NCBI RefSeq assembly: GCF_900109935.1
Contig: NZ_FOBV01000001.1
Coordinates: 62,001-126,000, forward strand
Direction: 5' to 3'
Source of the DNA: Chryseobacterium taichungense
GTDB lineage: Bacteria; Bacteroidota; Bacteroidia; Flavobacteriales; Weeksellaceae
DNA length: 64,000 bases
Part shown: positions 26,525 to 35,928 of the stretch, one piece after another
Layout of the letters: the number at the start of each line of letters is the position of its first letter
Position numbering within the stretch: the stretch's first letter is position 1
Program-made: the position numbers and the translations under genes
Notes under the pieces: model-generated
What the model saw: the letters and a program-made list of their open reading frames with translations, nothing else
Told to the model about the DNA's origin: nothing
Databases searched by the model: none

Positions 26525-27949
26525 ATGAAAAAATTTGTTTTATACTCTTTAATGCTTGGTACTCTTGCAACTACTGTTACAGCATGTAGAAACATAGAAG
26601 AAGATGGACAAACTATAGTTCAGAATGGTAACACAGGTGGCGGAACCACTGAAAACCTTATCCTTTCAGGAAAAATCACTTCAAATCTTACTCTTAAAGC
26701 TAATAATATTTACAAATTAAGAGGATTGGTATACGTAACAAACGGTGCTACCTTAACGATTGAGCCGGGAACCAAGATTGTTGGGGAAGCCGATAAGAAC
26801 GGTGCTTTGATCATCACAAGAGGAAGTAAAATCATGGCAGAAGGTACTGCTTCCAACCCTATCATCTTTACTTCTGAAAAACCAAGTCCGAAAAGAGGGG
26901 ACTGGGCAGGTTTAGTAATCCTTGGAGCTGCTCCTACCAATGCTTCTTTCAACGGACAGGCTGGTGTAGGTGAAATCGAAGGAGGAATCAACAACTCTGA
27001 AGGTTTAGGTCTTTATGGCGGAACAAATGCTGCTGACAACAGTGGTGTATTAAAATATGTAAGAGTAGAATATGCAGGATATGCATTCTTACCAGATAAA
27101 GAAATCAACGGAATTACTTTCGGAGGTGTAGGTAACGGAACAACTGTAGATTATGTACAGGTTTCTTATGCAAACGATGACAGCTTCGAATGGTTCGGAG
27201 GTACTGTAAACTGTTCTCACCTTATCGCTTATAAAGGTCTTGATGATGATTTTGATACAGACAACGGCTTTGCAGGAAAAGTTCAGTTTGGTATCGCTGT
27301 AAGAGATTCTCAGATTGCTGACGTTTCAGGATCAAACGCTTTTGAATCTGATAATGATGCCAACGGTTCTTCATTAACTCCACAGACTTCTGCAACATTC
27401 TCGAATATGACGATCATCGGACCTGTAAACTCTACAAGTTCATCTACAAACGTAGGTACGATCAACTCATTATTCCAAAATGCTTTACAGATCAGAAGAA
27501 ACTCTTCAATCTCTGTATTCAACTCAGTATTTACAGGTTACCCGGTAGGATTATTTATTGATGCTACAAAAGGTACTCCTACAGATAACAACATCGGAAA
27601 TTCAAGCTTGGTATTCGAGAATAACATCCTTGCCGGTAATATAACTCCGTTGAAATTCGGACCTTCAACGACATCTCCTACTCCTTTCACATTGGCAGAT
27701 CTTACGAGCTGGTTTACCACCCACGGAAATTCAACATTAACGTATACTGCTGACGCGAAGTTTACAAATGCTTGGGCTCCTGCAGGAACAACGCCAAACT
27801 TCTCTCCTGCTTCAGGTTCTCCGCTATTAACAGGAGGAGTATTTACTCATGCTAAATTAACAAGCTGGTTTACACCGGTAACGTACAGAGGCGCTGTAAA
27901 AGATGCCACTGATACATGGTACGCTGGTTGGACAAACTACAATTTATAA
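26525..27949 (+). CDS. Beta-helix-like surface lipoprotein (receptor partner)
   Basis: 474 aa. A lipoprotein signal ends in TVTAC (Cys 21) and is followed by RNIEEDGQ, an acid-rich stretch resembling the Bacteroidota lipoprotein export signal for surface display. The body is rich in Gly/Asn/Thr with repeated short strands (YKLRGLVYVTNGATLTIEPG, then GALIITRGSKIMAEG), suggesting a right-handed beta-helix. Related proteins have been labelled 'multidrug transporter' in Flavobacteriia, but no membrane helix is present. It is almost certainly co-transcribed with the TonB receptor and has a paralogue at 28447. Confidence 0.75.
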   Translation: MKKFVLYSLMLGTLATTVTACRNIEEDGQTIVQNGNTGGGTTENLILSGKITSNLTLKANNIYKLRGLVYVTNGATLTIEPGTKIVGEADKNGALIITRGSKIMAEGTASNPIIFTSEKPSPKRGDWAGLVILGAAPTNASFNGQAGVGEIEGGINNSEGLGLYGGTNAADNSGVLKYVRVEYAGYAFLPDKEINGITFGGVGNGTTVDYVQVSYANDDSFEWFGGTVNCSHLIAYKGLDDDFDTDNGFAGKVQFGIAVRDSQIADVSGSNAFESDNDANGSSLTPQTSATFSNMTIIGPVNSTSSSTNVGTINSLFQNALQIRRNSSISVFNSVFTGYPVGLFIDATKGTPTDNNIGNSSLVFENNILAGNITPLKFGPSTTSPTPFTLADLTSWFTTHGNSTLTYTADAKFTNAWAPAGTTPNFSPASGSPLLTGGVFTHAKLTSWFTPVTYRGAVKDATDTWYAGWTNYNL

Positions 27950-27980
27950 TCAGTAATTAGTTTCTTCATATCAAATTAAA

Positions 27981-28016
27981 AAACAGCATCGGAAATATTT
28001 CCGATGCTGTTTTGTC
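27981..28016 (+). terminator. Intrinsic terminator of the receptor/lipoprotein operon
   Basis: A perfect 15-bp palindrome arm (AACAGCATCGGAAAT and its complement) is followed by TTTTG and a T-rich stretch, about 30 bases after the lipoprotein stop codon. Confidence 0.9.
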
Positions 28017-28096
28017 GTTTTAAAAATAGAACTCAAACTAACTTTATCTTTAGCTATTGAAACTAACTAATCATGATAGAAATAGAAATTATAGTT

Positions 28097-28163
28097 TGCT
28101 CCTTTGGAGCAATATCTGTGTAGTGATAACGTCAATGATGTTACCGGAACTCCGTAGGAGTTC
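28097..28163. repeat. Two-hairpin intergenic repeat (half of the element at 30756)
   Basis: TTGCTCCTTTGGAGCAA (28097-28113) is followed by ATCTGTGTAG and then by GAACTCCGTAGGAGTTC (28147-28163). The same hairpin plus ATCTGTGTAG module forms both ends of the element at 30756-30903. Confidence 0.75.
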
Positions 28164-28446
28164 AATTTATGAGGGATTATTTTTAAACAATTAAGACTAA
28201 TAAAGGACTTAAGTTTAATTAAGACCATAACTAAATATTTTATAAGCAACGATCTTCAATCCATTTACAGATTACTTAACTTCCCTTAACTTCTTAAATT
28301 AATCTCAATGGTTCAAGTTTAAAGAAAAATAAGGTTTAATACTATACATCCATATTGTGAAAAATACAGAGAAAAATGGTAATTTGGTCTTCTGAAAAAG
28401 AAAAGCATTTAAAAATAGCTAGTAAGCATCATAAATCTGATATCTT
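28164..28446. other. AT-rich region upstream of the second lipoprotein
   Basis: It contains TTAA sites at 28276, 28286, 28294, 28299, 28319 and 28336, but not with 11-bp periodicity. CTTAACTTCC is repeated at a 10-bp step. It presumably holds the promoter for the 28447 gene. Confidence 0.35.
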
Positions 28447-29610
28447 ATGAAAAAAAATTATCTGAAGCTCTTCGCTGCGGCAGTCATTATAAGTTCACCG
28501 TTTATTTTCCAGGCATGTACGGAAGACGAAGACGTTGCTACGATAGCAGTGGTAGGAATAGCCCAAGACCCTGCCAATTTCAAAGGAGAGGTTGCCAACG
28601 GTCAGGTTGTTACGCTTGATGCAACAAAGGTATATGTACTCAATGGCGCTGTACGGGTAAAAAGCGGAGGAAAGCTCGTGATCCCTGCAGGGACAAGAAT
28701 CGTGGCTACGGCAGCAGCAGACTCATATATCCTAGTAGAACAAGGCGGGCAGATTTATGCCAACGGAACATCAGCCTCACCGGTAACATTTAACTCATCC
28801 GCTGCCACAGCAGGAAGCTGGGGAGGAATTATAATCTGTGGAAGAGCACCAATCAACACCGGAACAACTGGCACTACGGAAGTCGGAAGTGCATCTTACG
28901 GGGGAACAGCCGCTACAGATAATTCAGGATCATTAACGTATGTAAGGATTGAAAATGCAGGCATCAGCTATGCAACCGGTAAAAACTTCAACGGTCTTTC
29001 CCTCTATGGCATCGGAAGCGACACCAAAGTAGAGAATATTGCCGTGGTAAGCGGAGCCGAAGATGGCATTCAGATTTATGGAGGAACGGTAAATCTTACA
29101 AATATAGTTTCTATCGGTAATGCAGATGATGCATTGGTCTGGACCGACGGATGGGTTGGGACCGCTTCCAACATCTACACCAAAAGAAGAACCAGCGGCA
29201 CCGGAAATACAGGAATCAAAGGACTAAGCAATGCCGCCAATACAGACGCGTCCCCAAGATCAAACCCTGTCATTAAAAACGTAACACTTATCGGTGGCAC
29301 TACCGGAGAATCCCAGGCGATCAGATTATATTCAGGAACGTATGCCAGTTTTGAAAATGTCGTTCTCTCTGACTGGACAGACGGTTTCAGTCTTGAAAGC
29401 GATTCTACAGTGACCCATTTTAACGGGGAAAGTAAAATCAAAGATGTCTTTTTCGACACCAATGTCACGAATAAAATAACAGCCAAGGCAACCGATGGTT
29501 CGAATGTAGCTATACAGTCTTCCACCTATAATGAAAAAGCAGATGCTACCGGCGCCGGAAACCAGCTGGCAAGTCCTGCATGGGCAATCGGATGGTCATC
29601 TTTACAGTAA
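28447..29610 (+). CDS. Beta-helix-like surface lipoprotein, paralogue of the 26525 protein
   Basis: 387 aa. The lipoprotein signal ends in FIFQAC (Cys 24) and is followed by TEDEDVAT, a strongly acidic, surface-export-like stretch. The body repeats the architecture of its neighbour: VYVLNGAVRVKSGGKLVIPAG, then ILVEQGGQIYANG, then AGSWGGIIICGRAPI. It therefore looks like a diverged duplicate. It has its own upstream region and a terminator, so it may be expressed separately. It may bind a ligand or a surface polymer for the TonB receptor (inference). Confidence 0.7.
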   Translation: MKKNYLKLFAAAVIISSPFIFQACTEDEDVATIAVVGIAQDPANFKGEVANGQVVTLDATKVYVLNGAVRVKSGGKLVIPAGTRIVATAAADSYILVEQGGQIYANGTSASPVTFNSSAATAGSWGGIIICGRAPINTGTTGTTEVGSASYGGTAATDNSGSLTYVRIENAGISYATGKNFNGLSLYGIGSDTKVENIAVVSGAEDGIQIYGGTVNLTNIVSIGNADDALVWTDGWVGTASNIYTKRRTSGTGNTGIKGLSNAANTDASPRSNPVIKNVTLIGGTTGESQAIRLYSGTYASFENVVLSDWTDGFSLESDSTVTHFNGESKIKDVFFDTNVTNKITAKATDGSNVAIQSSTYNEKADATGAGNQLASPAWAIGWSSLQ

Positions 29611-29632
29611 GAACATTAAAAAAATATACAGC

Positions 29633-29658
29633 AGCACCGGATTTTCCGGTGCTTTTTT
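29633..29658 (+). terminator. Intrinsic terminator
   Basis: A 9-bp stem (AGCACCGGA with TCCGGTGCT) has a TTT loop and a T-run, 23 bases after the lipoprotein stop codon. Confidence 0.9.
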
Positions 29659-29699
29659 ATTCTATATGATCAAATATTTTAAATAAACCTGTCCGGACC

Positions 29700-30445
29700 A
29701 GTTGAGTATCTATTCGTCCCGATAAAGAATTCCAACGGCTGCGTTCAGAAAGTGAACATCTGGGTACAATAATCGGTTGTGATAGGTGGCTCAACCCCAC
29801 CAGAAAGATCATAAACCTCGCTGGACTATTGTTTCAAGTGTTTGGATCAGTAATGTATCGGTCCGACGACATGAAAGATCTCATCAATGGTGTTTCCAAT
29901 GGAAAGCGTGATATCATGAACCTCAAAATAGACGTTCAACAACCTGTCGCGACAGGCCAATCAGCCGACGGGATAAATAATGAACCGCTCCGGATCATTT
30001 GATCAAAGGTTCAGACCATTTTGTTACCGGTCTGAAGATGTGAAAAGCCTCATCAATGGTGTTCCCAATGGAAAGCGTGATATCATGAACCTCAAAATAG
30101 ACGTTCAACAACCTGTCGCGACAGGTCAATCACCCCACTGGATATATAATGAACCGCTCCGGATCATTTGATCATAGGTTCAGACCAGTCTGTTACCGGT
30201 CTGAAGATATGAAAGACCTCATCAATGGTGTTCCCATTGGAAAGCGTGATTTCATGAACCTCAAAATGGACGTTCAATAACCTGTCGCGACAGGTCAATC
30301 CCCCGACTGGATAAATAATGAACAGCTCCGGAACATTGTATTGCATTTTCTGATCAGCATTTTACCGGTCTGAAGATGTCAAACACCTCATCAGTGGTGA
30401 TTTTAATGGCAAGCGTGACGTTCGTAAAATTCAGGCTAATAACCT
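29700..30445. repeat. 169-bp tandem repeat, four to five copies
   Basis: The anchor CATCAATGGTGTT(C/T)CCAATGG or its variant recurs at 29882, 30051, 30220 and 30389, always 169 bases apart. A further very diverged unit can be aligned before 29842. Three units contain the perfect palindrome CCTGTCGCGACAGG. The period is not a multiple of three, and the region contains no credible gene. The middle copies are nearly identical, the outer ones eroded. Confidence 0.9.
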
Positions 30446-30685
30446 TAGCCCGGGATAAAAGGTACCTTAAATAATTGATTTTCAAAATAAAAATTATTTT
30501 ATCGCAAAGAGAAACAAAGAAATGTTTAATTTTTGAGACGTTTTTAAGTTAACCAATGCCACTTCGTTTATCAAAGTAATCCAAGAATTTTGTATTACTT
30601 TAGTTTCACGACTTTGGATATCTTAAATTGATTATACTTTTTAGCTTTTCGATTTTTATAAACTTATTTCGAACTCAGGTTAAAT
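30446..30685. other. Gene-free AT-rich stretch
   Basis: No coding frame, repeat or recognisable RNA was seen between the 169-bp repeats and the hairpin at 30686. Confidence 0.4.
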
Positions 30686-30726
30686 AAAAAAGAGGCTGTC
30701 CTGAAAGTTTGGGCAGCCTCTTTTTT
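30686..30726. terminator. Terminator-like hairpin of the 'GAGGCTGTCC' family, copy 3
   Basis: A 16-bp stem (AAAAAAGAGGCTGTCC with GGGCAGCCTCTTTTTT) encloses TGAAAGTTT. It lies far from any gene end (over 1 kb after the lipoprotein, 290 bp before the hemL 3' end). A degenerate fourth copy is near 30960-30997. Confidence 0.75.
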
Positions 30727-30755
30727 ACGCCTGAAAATTGAACAAGTAATTTTTA

Positions 30756-30903
30756 TGCTCCGTAGGAGCAGCATCTGTGTAGAAGAAAAAACAATAGAAT
30801 ATCGCAAGCACTCCGTAGGTGTGCTATGATAAGATAGAACTCCGACGGAGTTCCGGTACAAGATGCTGATATTGATCTACACAGATATTGCTCCGTAGGA
30901 GCA
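30756..30903. mobile_element. Small inverted-repeat element (MITE-like, 148 bp)
   Basis: The two ends are inverted copies: TGCTCCGTAGGAGCA then ATCTGTGTAG at the left (30756-30782), and CTACACAGAT then TGCTCCGTAGGAGCA at the right (30877-30903). Two further small palindromes lie inside (ACTCCGTAGGTGT region and GAACTCCGACGGAGTTC). No protein is encoded. Confidence 0.65.
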
Positions 30904-31017
30904 AATCCCGTGCTGTGCCATAAAATCATTTTTCAAATCAGATAAAGTCGTGGCGATTAGAAAAAAGGACTATCCAGAATTTTAGGACACTTTCTTTTAA
31001 ATTTATCTTTAAATTAT

Positions 31018-32301
31018 TTAAGAATACTCAAATTTTCTGACTGCTTCCAGTGTCATATCAATTTCCCTGTCTTTGATGGCATCACTGATGAAATACGTTT
31101 CATAACCACTCGGCGGAAGATAAATTCCGTTGGTGAGCATCTGGTGGAAGAAATTATTAAACAATGCATGATTGGCTTCCTGCGCTTCATCAAAATTAGA
31201 CACCCGGTTGATATGGAAAAACACAGACATCATCGACCCTTTTCGGTTGATCTTGTGAGCAATTCCTTTTTCATTTAAAATTTTTCCGATTTCAAAATCT
31301 AACGTTTCTGTGGTTTTTGACAATCTGTTGAAAAATTCAGGATCATTTTTAATGAGCTGTAAAGTCTTCAGTCCTGCTCTCATCGCCAATGGATTCCCAC
31401 TCAATGTTCCGGCCTGGTATACGCCACCTTTAGGAGCCAGGTGATCCATGATCTCGTTTCTTCCTGCAAACGCACCTACCGGAAGACCGCCCCCGATTAC
31501 TTTTCCGTAAGTGACAAGATCAGCCTTTACGTTAAAAAGTTCCTGTGCCCCTCCAAAAGCCAGTCGGAAACCGGTCATTACTTCATCAAAAATTAACAAA
31601 GTTCCATTTTCGTCACAGATTTTTCTTAATTTCTGAAGGAATTCATTTTCGGGAAGAACACAGCCCATATTTCCGGCTACAGGCTCAATAATTACCGCTG
31701 CAATTTCTCCCTGATTGTGTCTGAACAAATCTTCTACCTGTTCAAAATCATTATATCTTGCGAGCAAGGTATCTTTTGCCGTTCCTGCGGTTACGCCTGG
31801 AGAATTGGGATTTCCGAAAGTGGCTGCACCACTACCCGCCTTGATCAAAAACGAATCTGAATGACCGTGGTAGCAACCTTCAAATTTTACAATTTTATCT
31901 CTTCCTGTAAAACCTCGTGCGAGTCTGACTGCGCTCATGCAAGCCTCTGTTCCTGAAGAAACCATTCTGATCTGGTCGATATTCGGAACATTTTCTACGA
32001 TGAATTTAGCGATCTCCGTTTCAAGCTCGGTGGGTGCTCCGAAAGAAAAACCTTTCTCCGCCTGGATCTTTAATTCTTCCAGAACTTCAGGATGAGTATG
32101 TCCTAAAATAGCCGGTCCCCACGAATTAATATAATCAATATACGTATTATCATCGGCGTCGGTAAGGTAAGCCCCTTTAGCAGATTTCATAAAAACCGGC
32201 ACTCCTCCCACAGATTTGAATGCACGAACGGGTGAATTTACACCTCCCGGAATGTATTGGTACGCTTCATCAAATAAAGCTGAACTTCTTTGGTATTTCA
32301 T
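31018..32301 (-). CDS. hemL: Glutamate-1-semialdehyde 2,1-aminomutase
   Basis: 427 aa, normal family length. It is a class III PLP aminotransferase with the Schiff-base Lys in [18 protein letters not shown], substrate-binding [10 protein letters not shown] near the N-terminus, and [12 protein letters not shown]. It converts glutamate-1-semialdehyde to 5-aminolevulinate in the C5 route of haem and corrinoid synthesis. It is transcribed alone; no other hem genes are in the window. Confidence 0.96.
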   Translation of the reverse strand: MKYQRSSALFDEAYQYIPGGVNSPVRAFKSVGGVPVFMKSAKGAYLTDADDNTYIDYINSWGPAILGHTHPEVLEELKIQAEKGFSFGAPTELETEIAKFIVENVPNIDQIRMVSSGTEACMSAVRLARGFTGRDKIVKFEGCYHGHSDSFLIKAGSGAATFGNPNSPGVTAGTAKDTLLARYNDFEQVEDLFRHNQGEIAAVIIEPVAGNMGCVLPENEFLQKLRKICDENGTLLIFDEVMTGFRLAFGGAQELFNVKADLVTYGKVIGGGLPVGAFAGRNEIMDHLAPKGGVYQAGTLSGNPLAMRAGLKTLQLIKNDPEFFNRLSKTTETLDFEIGKILNEKGIAHKINRKGSMMSVFFHINRVSNFDEAQEANHALFNNFFHQMLTNGIYLPPSGYETYFISDAIKDREIDMTLEAVRKFEYS

Positions 32302-32305
32302 ATTT

Positions 32306-32335
32306 AGTTGTTAGTTAATGGTTGTTAGTTGTCAG
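32306..32335. repeat. Short direct repeat upstream of hemL
   Basis: GTTGTTAGTTAATG is followed directly by GTTGTTAGTTGTCAG, two near-identical 14-15-bp units between hemL and the glucosaminidase gene. Confidence 0.6.
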
Positions 32336-32354
32336 TTTATCAACCATCAACAAA

Positions 32355-33413
32355 TTAATTTCTTGGTTTTTTATCAATCAAATAAATCAGTTGTCCGACT
32401 GAAGGCTTCTGTCCTTCATCCATCCTGTTTTTAGCATATAATTTATTTAATTTAATACCGAACTTCTGGGCGATATCATGCATATCTTCACCAGCTTCGG
32501 CTTTATAGGTTGCTGTATTTCCCGCTGAATTTTTGGATTCAAGGAAAACAATGTCATTTTTGTGCAGAACATCACCCTCCAGCTCGTTCCATTTTATAAG
32601 TTTGCTTTCGCTGATTTTAAACTTCTTAGCAATGGCTTCTATATTTGTATCTTCTGGGATAACGATGTATTTTAAGCCGTCATTCGGATGACTTTTAATT
32701 AAAATCGAATTTAGCATTTCTGCCTTTGTTTTGATTCTTTCAACTCTTTTCTGCTGCTGAGCGTAAGAAGTCTGCTTGTACGGAACTTCAATTATAACAG
32801 GATCTTTCGCTTTCTTAGTATATTTTTCGGGTTCCAGTTGAGCCATGAAAGCTCTGTCGTCTTTTAAATTAGGATACATTTTAAGGACTGCATAGAGAAC
32901 TTCTTTTGAACTGGTATTGTCAAATTCGTATAGCCTGTACTTTTCAATCTTACCAATTAATATAGAAGCATAACGAGGGTTTGTAGCGTATCCTGCTTTT
33001 TTTAGCCCTGTAGCCCAGGCTTTATAATCTTTCATATCGAGATTAAAAAGGTTTGCGTAATATTTTCTTGTCGATAAAAATATTGAGTGGTCTTCGTATG
33101 ATTGTCGCGGATCGTCATATACCCGGAAACATTCATTCGGAGCATCGTCCGTATGCTTCATCGTTTTGCCGGTCCAGTCTTCTTTACATTTGATTCCAAA
33201 GTGATTTTTACCTTCCAGCGCGAGACGGCTTTGCCCGCCACCGGTTTCCAGAAGTCCCTGTGCCAGGGTGATAGAAGCCGGAATTCTGTATTTTTCCATT
33301 TCTTCTACTGCGTATTTTGCAAATTTCTGGATGTATTGATCTTCAGTGGCCCAGGTTTGAGCTGAGAATTTTGATAAAACTAAAAGGCTTACGAGTAAGA
33401 AAAGTCTTTTCAT
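32355..33413 (-). CDS. Secreted N-acetylglucosaminidase with two LysM domains
   Basis: 352 aa with a signal peptide ending near SKFSAQ. Residues about 25-165 form a GH73-like glucosaminidase domain (ITLAQGLLETGGGQS with the presumed catalytic Glu; KNHFGIKC). The C-terminal part holds two LysM modules (IVIPEDTNIEAIAKKFKISE and KAEAGEDMHDIAQKFGIKLN) for peptidoglycan binding. It cleaves cell-wall glycan and probably acts in wall turnover or division. Confidence 0.9.
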   Translation of the reverse strand: MKRLFLLVSLLVLSKFSAQTWATEDQYIQKFAKYAVEEMEKYRIPASITLAQGLLETGGGQSRLALEGKNHFGIKCKEDWTGKTMKHTDDAPNECFRVYDDPRQSYEDHSIFLSTRKYYANLFNLDMKDYKAWATGLKKAGYATNPRYASILIGKIEKYRLYEFDNTSSKEVLYAVLKMYPNLKDDRAFMAQLEPEKYTKKAKDPVIIEVPYKQTSYAQQQKRVERIKTKAEMLNSILIKSHPNDGLKYIVIPEDTNIEAIAKKFKISESKLIKWNELEGDVLHKNDIVFLESKNSAGNTATYKAEAGEDMHDIAQKFGIKLNKLYAKNRMDEGQKPSVGQLIYLIDKKPRN

Positions 33414-33478
33414 CTTATAATTTTTATGGTTTTAAAATGAAAGATGGAACACTCAGTGTTTCATGTTTTCAATTTACT

Positions 33479-34381
33479 TTATATAATTAAATTTCTGTTC
33501 TGTTTTTTCAAAAGCATATTTGCGCCCTCGATCCCTTGTAATCCTCCGGTATGAAAGCACAGAATTTTACTGTTTTCAGGAAAATACTCTTTATTAATCA
33601 TTTCAAAAATCTTCTCCATCATTTTTCCTGTATAGATAGGTTCCAGCGGAATTCCGTAATCTCTCTTAAAATCATTGATAAAACGGATATTCTCATCATT
33701 TATTTTACCATAACCTCCAAAAGCAGCGTCTATTAGACTGAAATTCTCTCTGGAAGTTAATTGTGAAATTCTATTTTCCAGTGAAGAATCACTTACCGCT
33801 TTAAAGCCGATAACTTTCTGATTTTCTTCACAGAATTTTGTGATTCCGGCAACCGTTCCTCCTGTTCCGACTGCGGTGCAAAGATAATCAAAATCTTTTG
33901 TTTGGTCATTCAGCATCATTTTAACGCCTTCTACAGCATCGTCATTTGTTCCTCCTTCGGGGATGACGAGTGCCTGAGGAAATTCTTTCTGTAAAAATTC
34001 GGTCAGCTTTTCTTTGTGACGGTATTCTTCACGGGTGACAAACTGCAGGTTCATTCCGTTTTTTCTGGCGAAAGATAACGTCGGATTTTCCCGCCATTTA
34101 TCTTTTAATTCTTCTCCCCTGATGATACCGAGTGTAGGAATTCCGGCAATTTTCCCTAAAGCAGAAACAGCAGCAATATGATTGGAAAAAGCACCTCCGA
34201 AGGTGATAATGTAAGGCTTTTCAGGGTTTTTTGCTAAATATTTATTAATGTTAAAATATAATTTCCAGTACTTATTTCCTGAAATTTCGGGATGAACAAG
34301 GTCTTCCCTTTTCATAAAGAGCTTCACATTTTTTCCGAGTGGAATTTCAACGACAGGAATATGGATATACGGAATTTTCAT
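33479..34381 (-). CDS. ACC deaminase / D-cysteine desulfhydrase-like PLP enzyme
   Basis: 300 aa. It is a tryptophan-synthase-beta-fold PLP protein with the Schiff-base Lys in SGNKYWKLYFN and the phosphate-binding GTGGTVAG loop. The length fits the ACC deaminase/D-cysteine desulfhydrase group. The two activities cannot be separated without the substrate-site residues; D-cysteine desulfhydrase is the commoner activity for bacterial members of this size. Confidence 0.8.
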   Translation of the reverse strand: MKIPYIHIPVVEIPLGKNVKLFMKREDLVHPEISGNKYWKLYFNINKYLAKNPEKPYIITFGGAFSNHIAAVSALGKIAGIPTLGIIRGEELKDKWRENPTLSFARKNGMNLQFVTREEYRHKEKLTEFLQKEFPQALVIPEGGTNDDAVEGVKMMLNDQTKDFDYLCTAVGTGGTVAGITKFCEENQKVIGFKAVSDSSLENRISQLTSRENFSLIDAAFGGYGKINDENIRFINDFKRDYGIPLEPIYTGKMMEKIFEMINKEYFPENSKILCFHTGGLQGIEGANMLLKKQNRNLII

Positions 34382-34592
34382 CTCTGCAAATTTCCTGAAT
34401 TTATTTTAAATGATGGCATGAAAAAAATAAAATGCTAATGATCAGAATTCTATCCTAATAACGCCGGGTGATTGGTGAACAGCTGAAATGATATCTTTAA
34501 ATAACATTTTTATAGATTGATAATAAATATGTATTTTAGTTAAAAAATTCCCTACACAATTCTTCAACAGATGAAATTTATAAAACTCTTAT

Positions 34593-35798
34593 ATGAATAA
34601 AAATAAACATTTCCTAATTGCCTTTCTCATGCTCTACACCTCATTGTTGTTTGGACAAGAACCTTTCACATTAAACCAAGGTTTTTCAGAGAATAAAAAT
34701 TATGTAGCTACCATTCCTTATACGGAAATTGCAGGAAAATTGATTATCAATGTATCGATCAATAACCAAAATAGAAAATTTATTCTGGACACTGGTGCTG
34801 CTACAGTGATCTCAGAAAATTTATTCAAAGAACTACATCCGAAAGTATTGCAAACGGTTAACGTTTCAGACTCATCCGGCAAGACCGATAGCTTACCCAT
34901 TGTTTCATTATCTCAAGTAACAATTAATTCGATTTCATTTAAAGATATTCCGGCCATCGTTTCAAAGGAGTCAAAGATCATTTTTGAGTGCTTTGGAGTG
35001 GATGGATTTATCGGCAGTAATTTACTCCGCAATTCTGCTATTCAATTTGATGAAAAAACAAAAACAATTACCATTACAGATAAACCCAACTTGCTCAATC
35101 TTGATAAAAAGGATGCGGGTAAGATGGAACTAAGTTCAAGTCAGAGTGATCCGTATGTATGGATTAAACTTAAAAATGAAAAGGGAGATGTTGCCACTGA
35201 AAAGATACTTTTTGATACTGGAGACGATGGTTTTTACAGATTATCGATTAATGCCTATAAACATATCATCAAGGATGTAAATGTATTTGAAGTGAAGGCC
35301 AAAAGTACGGGATCTTTTACAGCAGGTATTCATGGAAGTGCTGAAGACACTGAAAATTACATGATCAACATACCTTTGATGGAAGTAAACAATATGAAAT
35401 TTAAAAATGTAATCACAAAAACAACCTATACCGATGCTTCAAGATTTGGTTCCGGGATTTTGAAATATGGAAAAATAACATTGGATTATATTAATAAAAA
35501 GTTCTATGTACAGCCTTTTCAAAACACGTATGAAATCAGTTTACAAAAACAACAATGGCCGATTGATCCCGTATTGAATAACGACAAATTCGTTGTCGGA
35601 ATCATTTGGGATCAGACACTTTCCCAGAAGATAAAAAAAGGTGATGAAATCATTAAGTTTGACAATATGGATTATCAGAAAATGAATTCCTGCGACATCA
35701 CCAAATCAAATAAAGAAATTGATAAACAAAAAGCAATCATCGAATTAAAAGATGCGCAGACCGGGCAGATAAAGGAAGTAGAATTAAATAAATATTAA
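34593..35798 (+). CDS. Secreted retropepsin-like aspartic protease (double DTG)
   Basis: 401 aa with a signal peptide ending near LLFGQE. Two pepsin-type active-site loops are visible, FILDTGAATV near residue 65 and ILFDTGDDG near residue 210, so both halves of a bilobal protease are in one chain. The C-terminal 85 residues resemble a degenerate PDZ-like domain (KKGDEIIKFDNMDYQKM). The function is unknown; periplasmic or cell-surface proteolysis is likely. It is transcribed alone. Confidence 0.8.
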   Translation: MNKNKHFLIAFLMLYTSLLFGQEPFTLNQGFSENKNYVATIPYTEIAGKLIINVSINNQNRKFILDTGAATVISENLFKELHPKVLQTVNVSDSSGKTDSLPIVSLSQVTINSISFKDIPAIVSKESKIIFECFGVDGFIGSNLLRNSAIQFDEKTKTITITDKPNLLNLDKKDAGKMELSSSQSDPYVWIKLKNEKGDVATEKILFDTGDDGFYRLSINAYKHIIKDVNVFEVKAKSTGSFTAGIHGSAEDTENYMINIPLMEVNNMKFKNVITKTTYTDASRFGSGILKYGKITLDYINKKFYVQPFQNTYEISLQKQQWPIDPVLNNDKFVVGIIWDQTLSQKIKKGDEIIKFDNMDYQKMNSCDITKSNKEIDKQKAIIELKDAQTGQIKEVELNKY

Positions 35799-35928
35799 TT
35801 AGCTGCCAGTTTTGCAGCCATCATTGATATTGAAGCAATCCTGTAATAAATACGGCTTAAATTGTTAATTCTTTACGTTAAATTATATCATCCTCAAAGC
35901 CTTGAATTGTGAACTTTAAACATTAAAA

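Noticed and set aside
28276..28340. TTAA cluster upstream of the second lipoprotein as another PhoB-like array
   Set aside because: Spacings are 10, 8, 5, 20 and 17 bases, not 11; AT-richness alone can explain it.
29980..30346. 60-63-codon frames inside the 169-bp repeats
   Set aside because: They reflect the repeat unit on either strand and are broken in the next unit.
29700..30445. 169-bp repeats as a repeat protein
   Set aside because: The period is not a multiple of three, so every unit shifts frame, and stops interrupt all frames.
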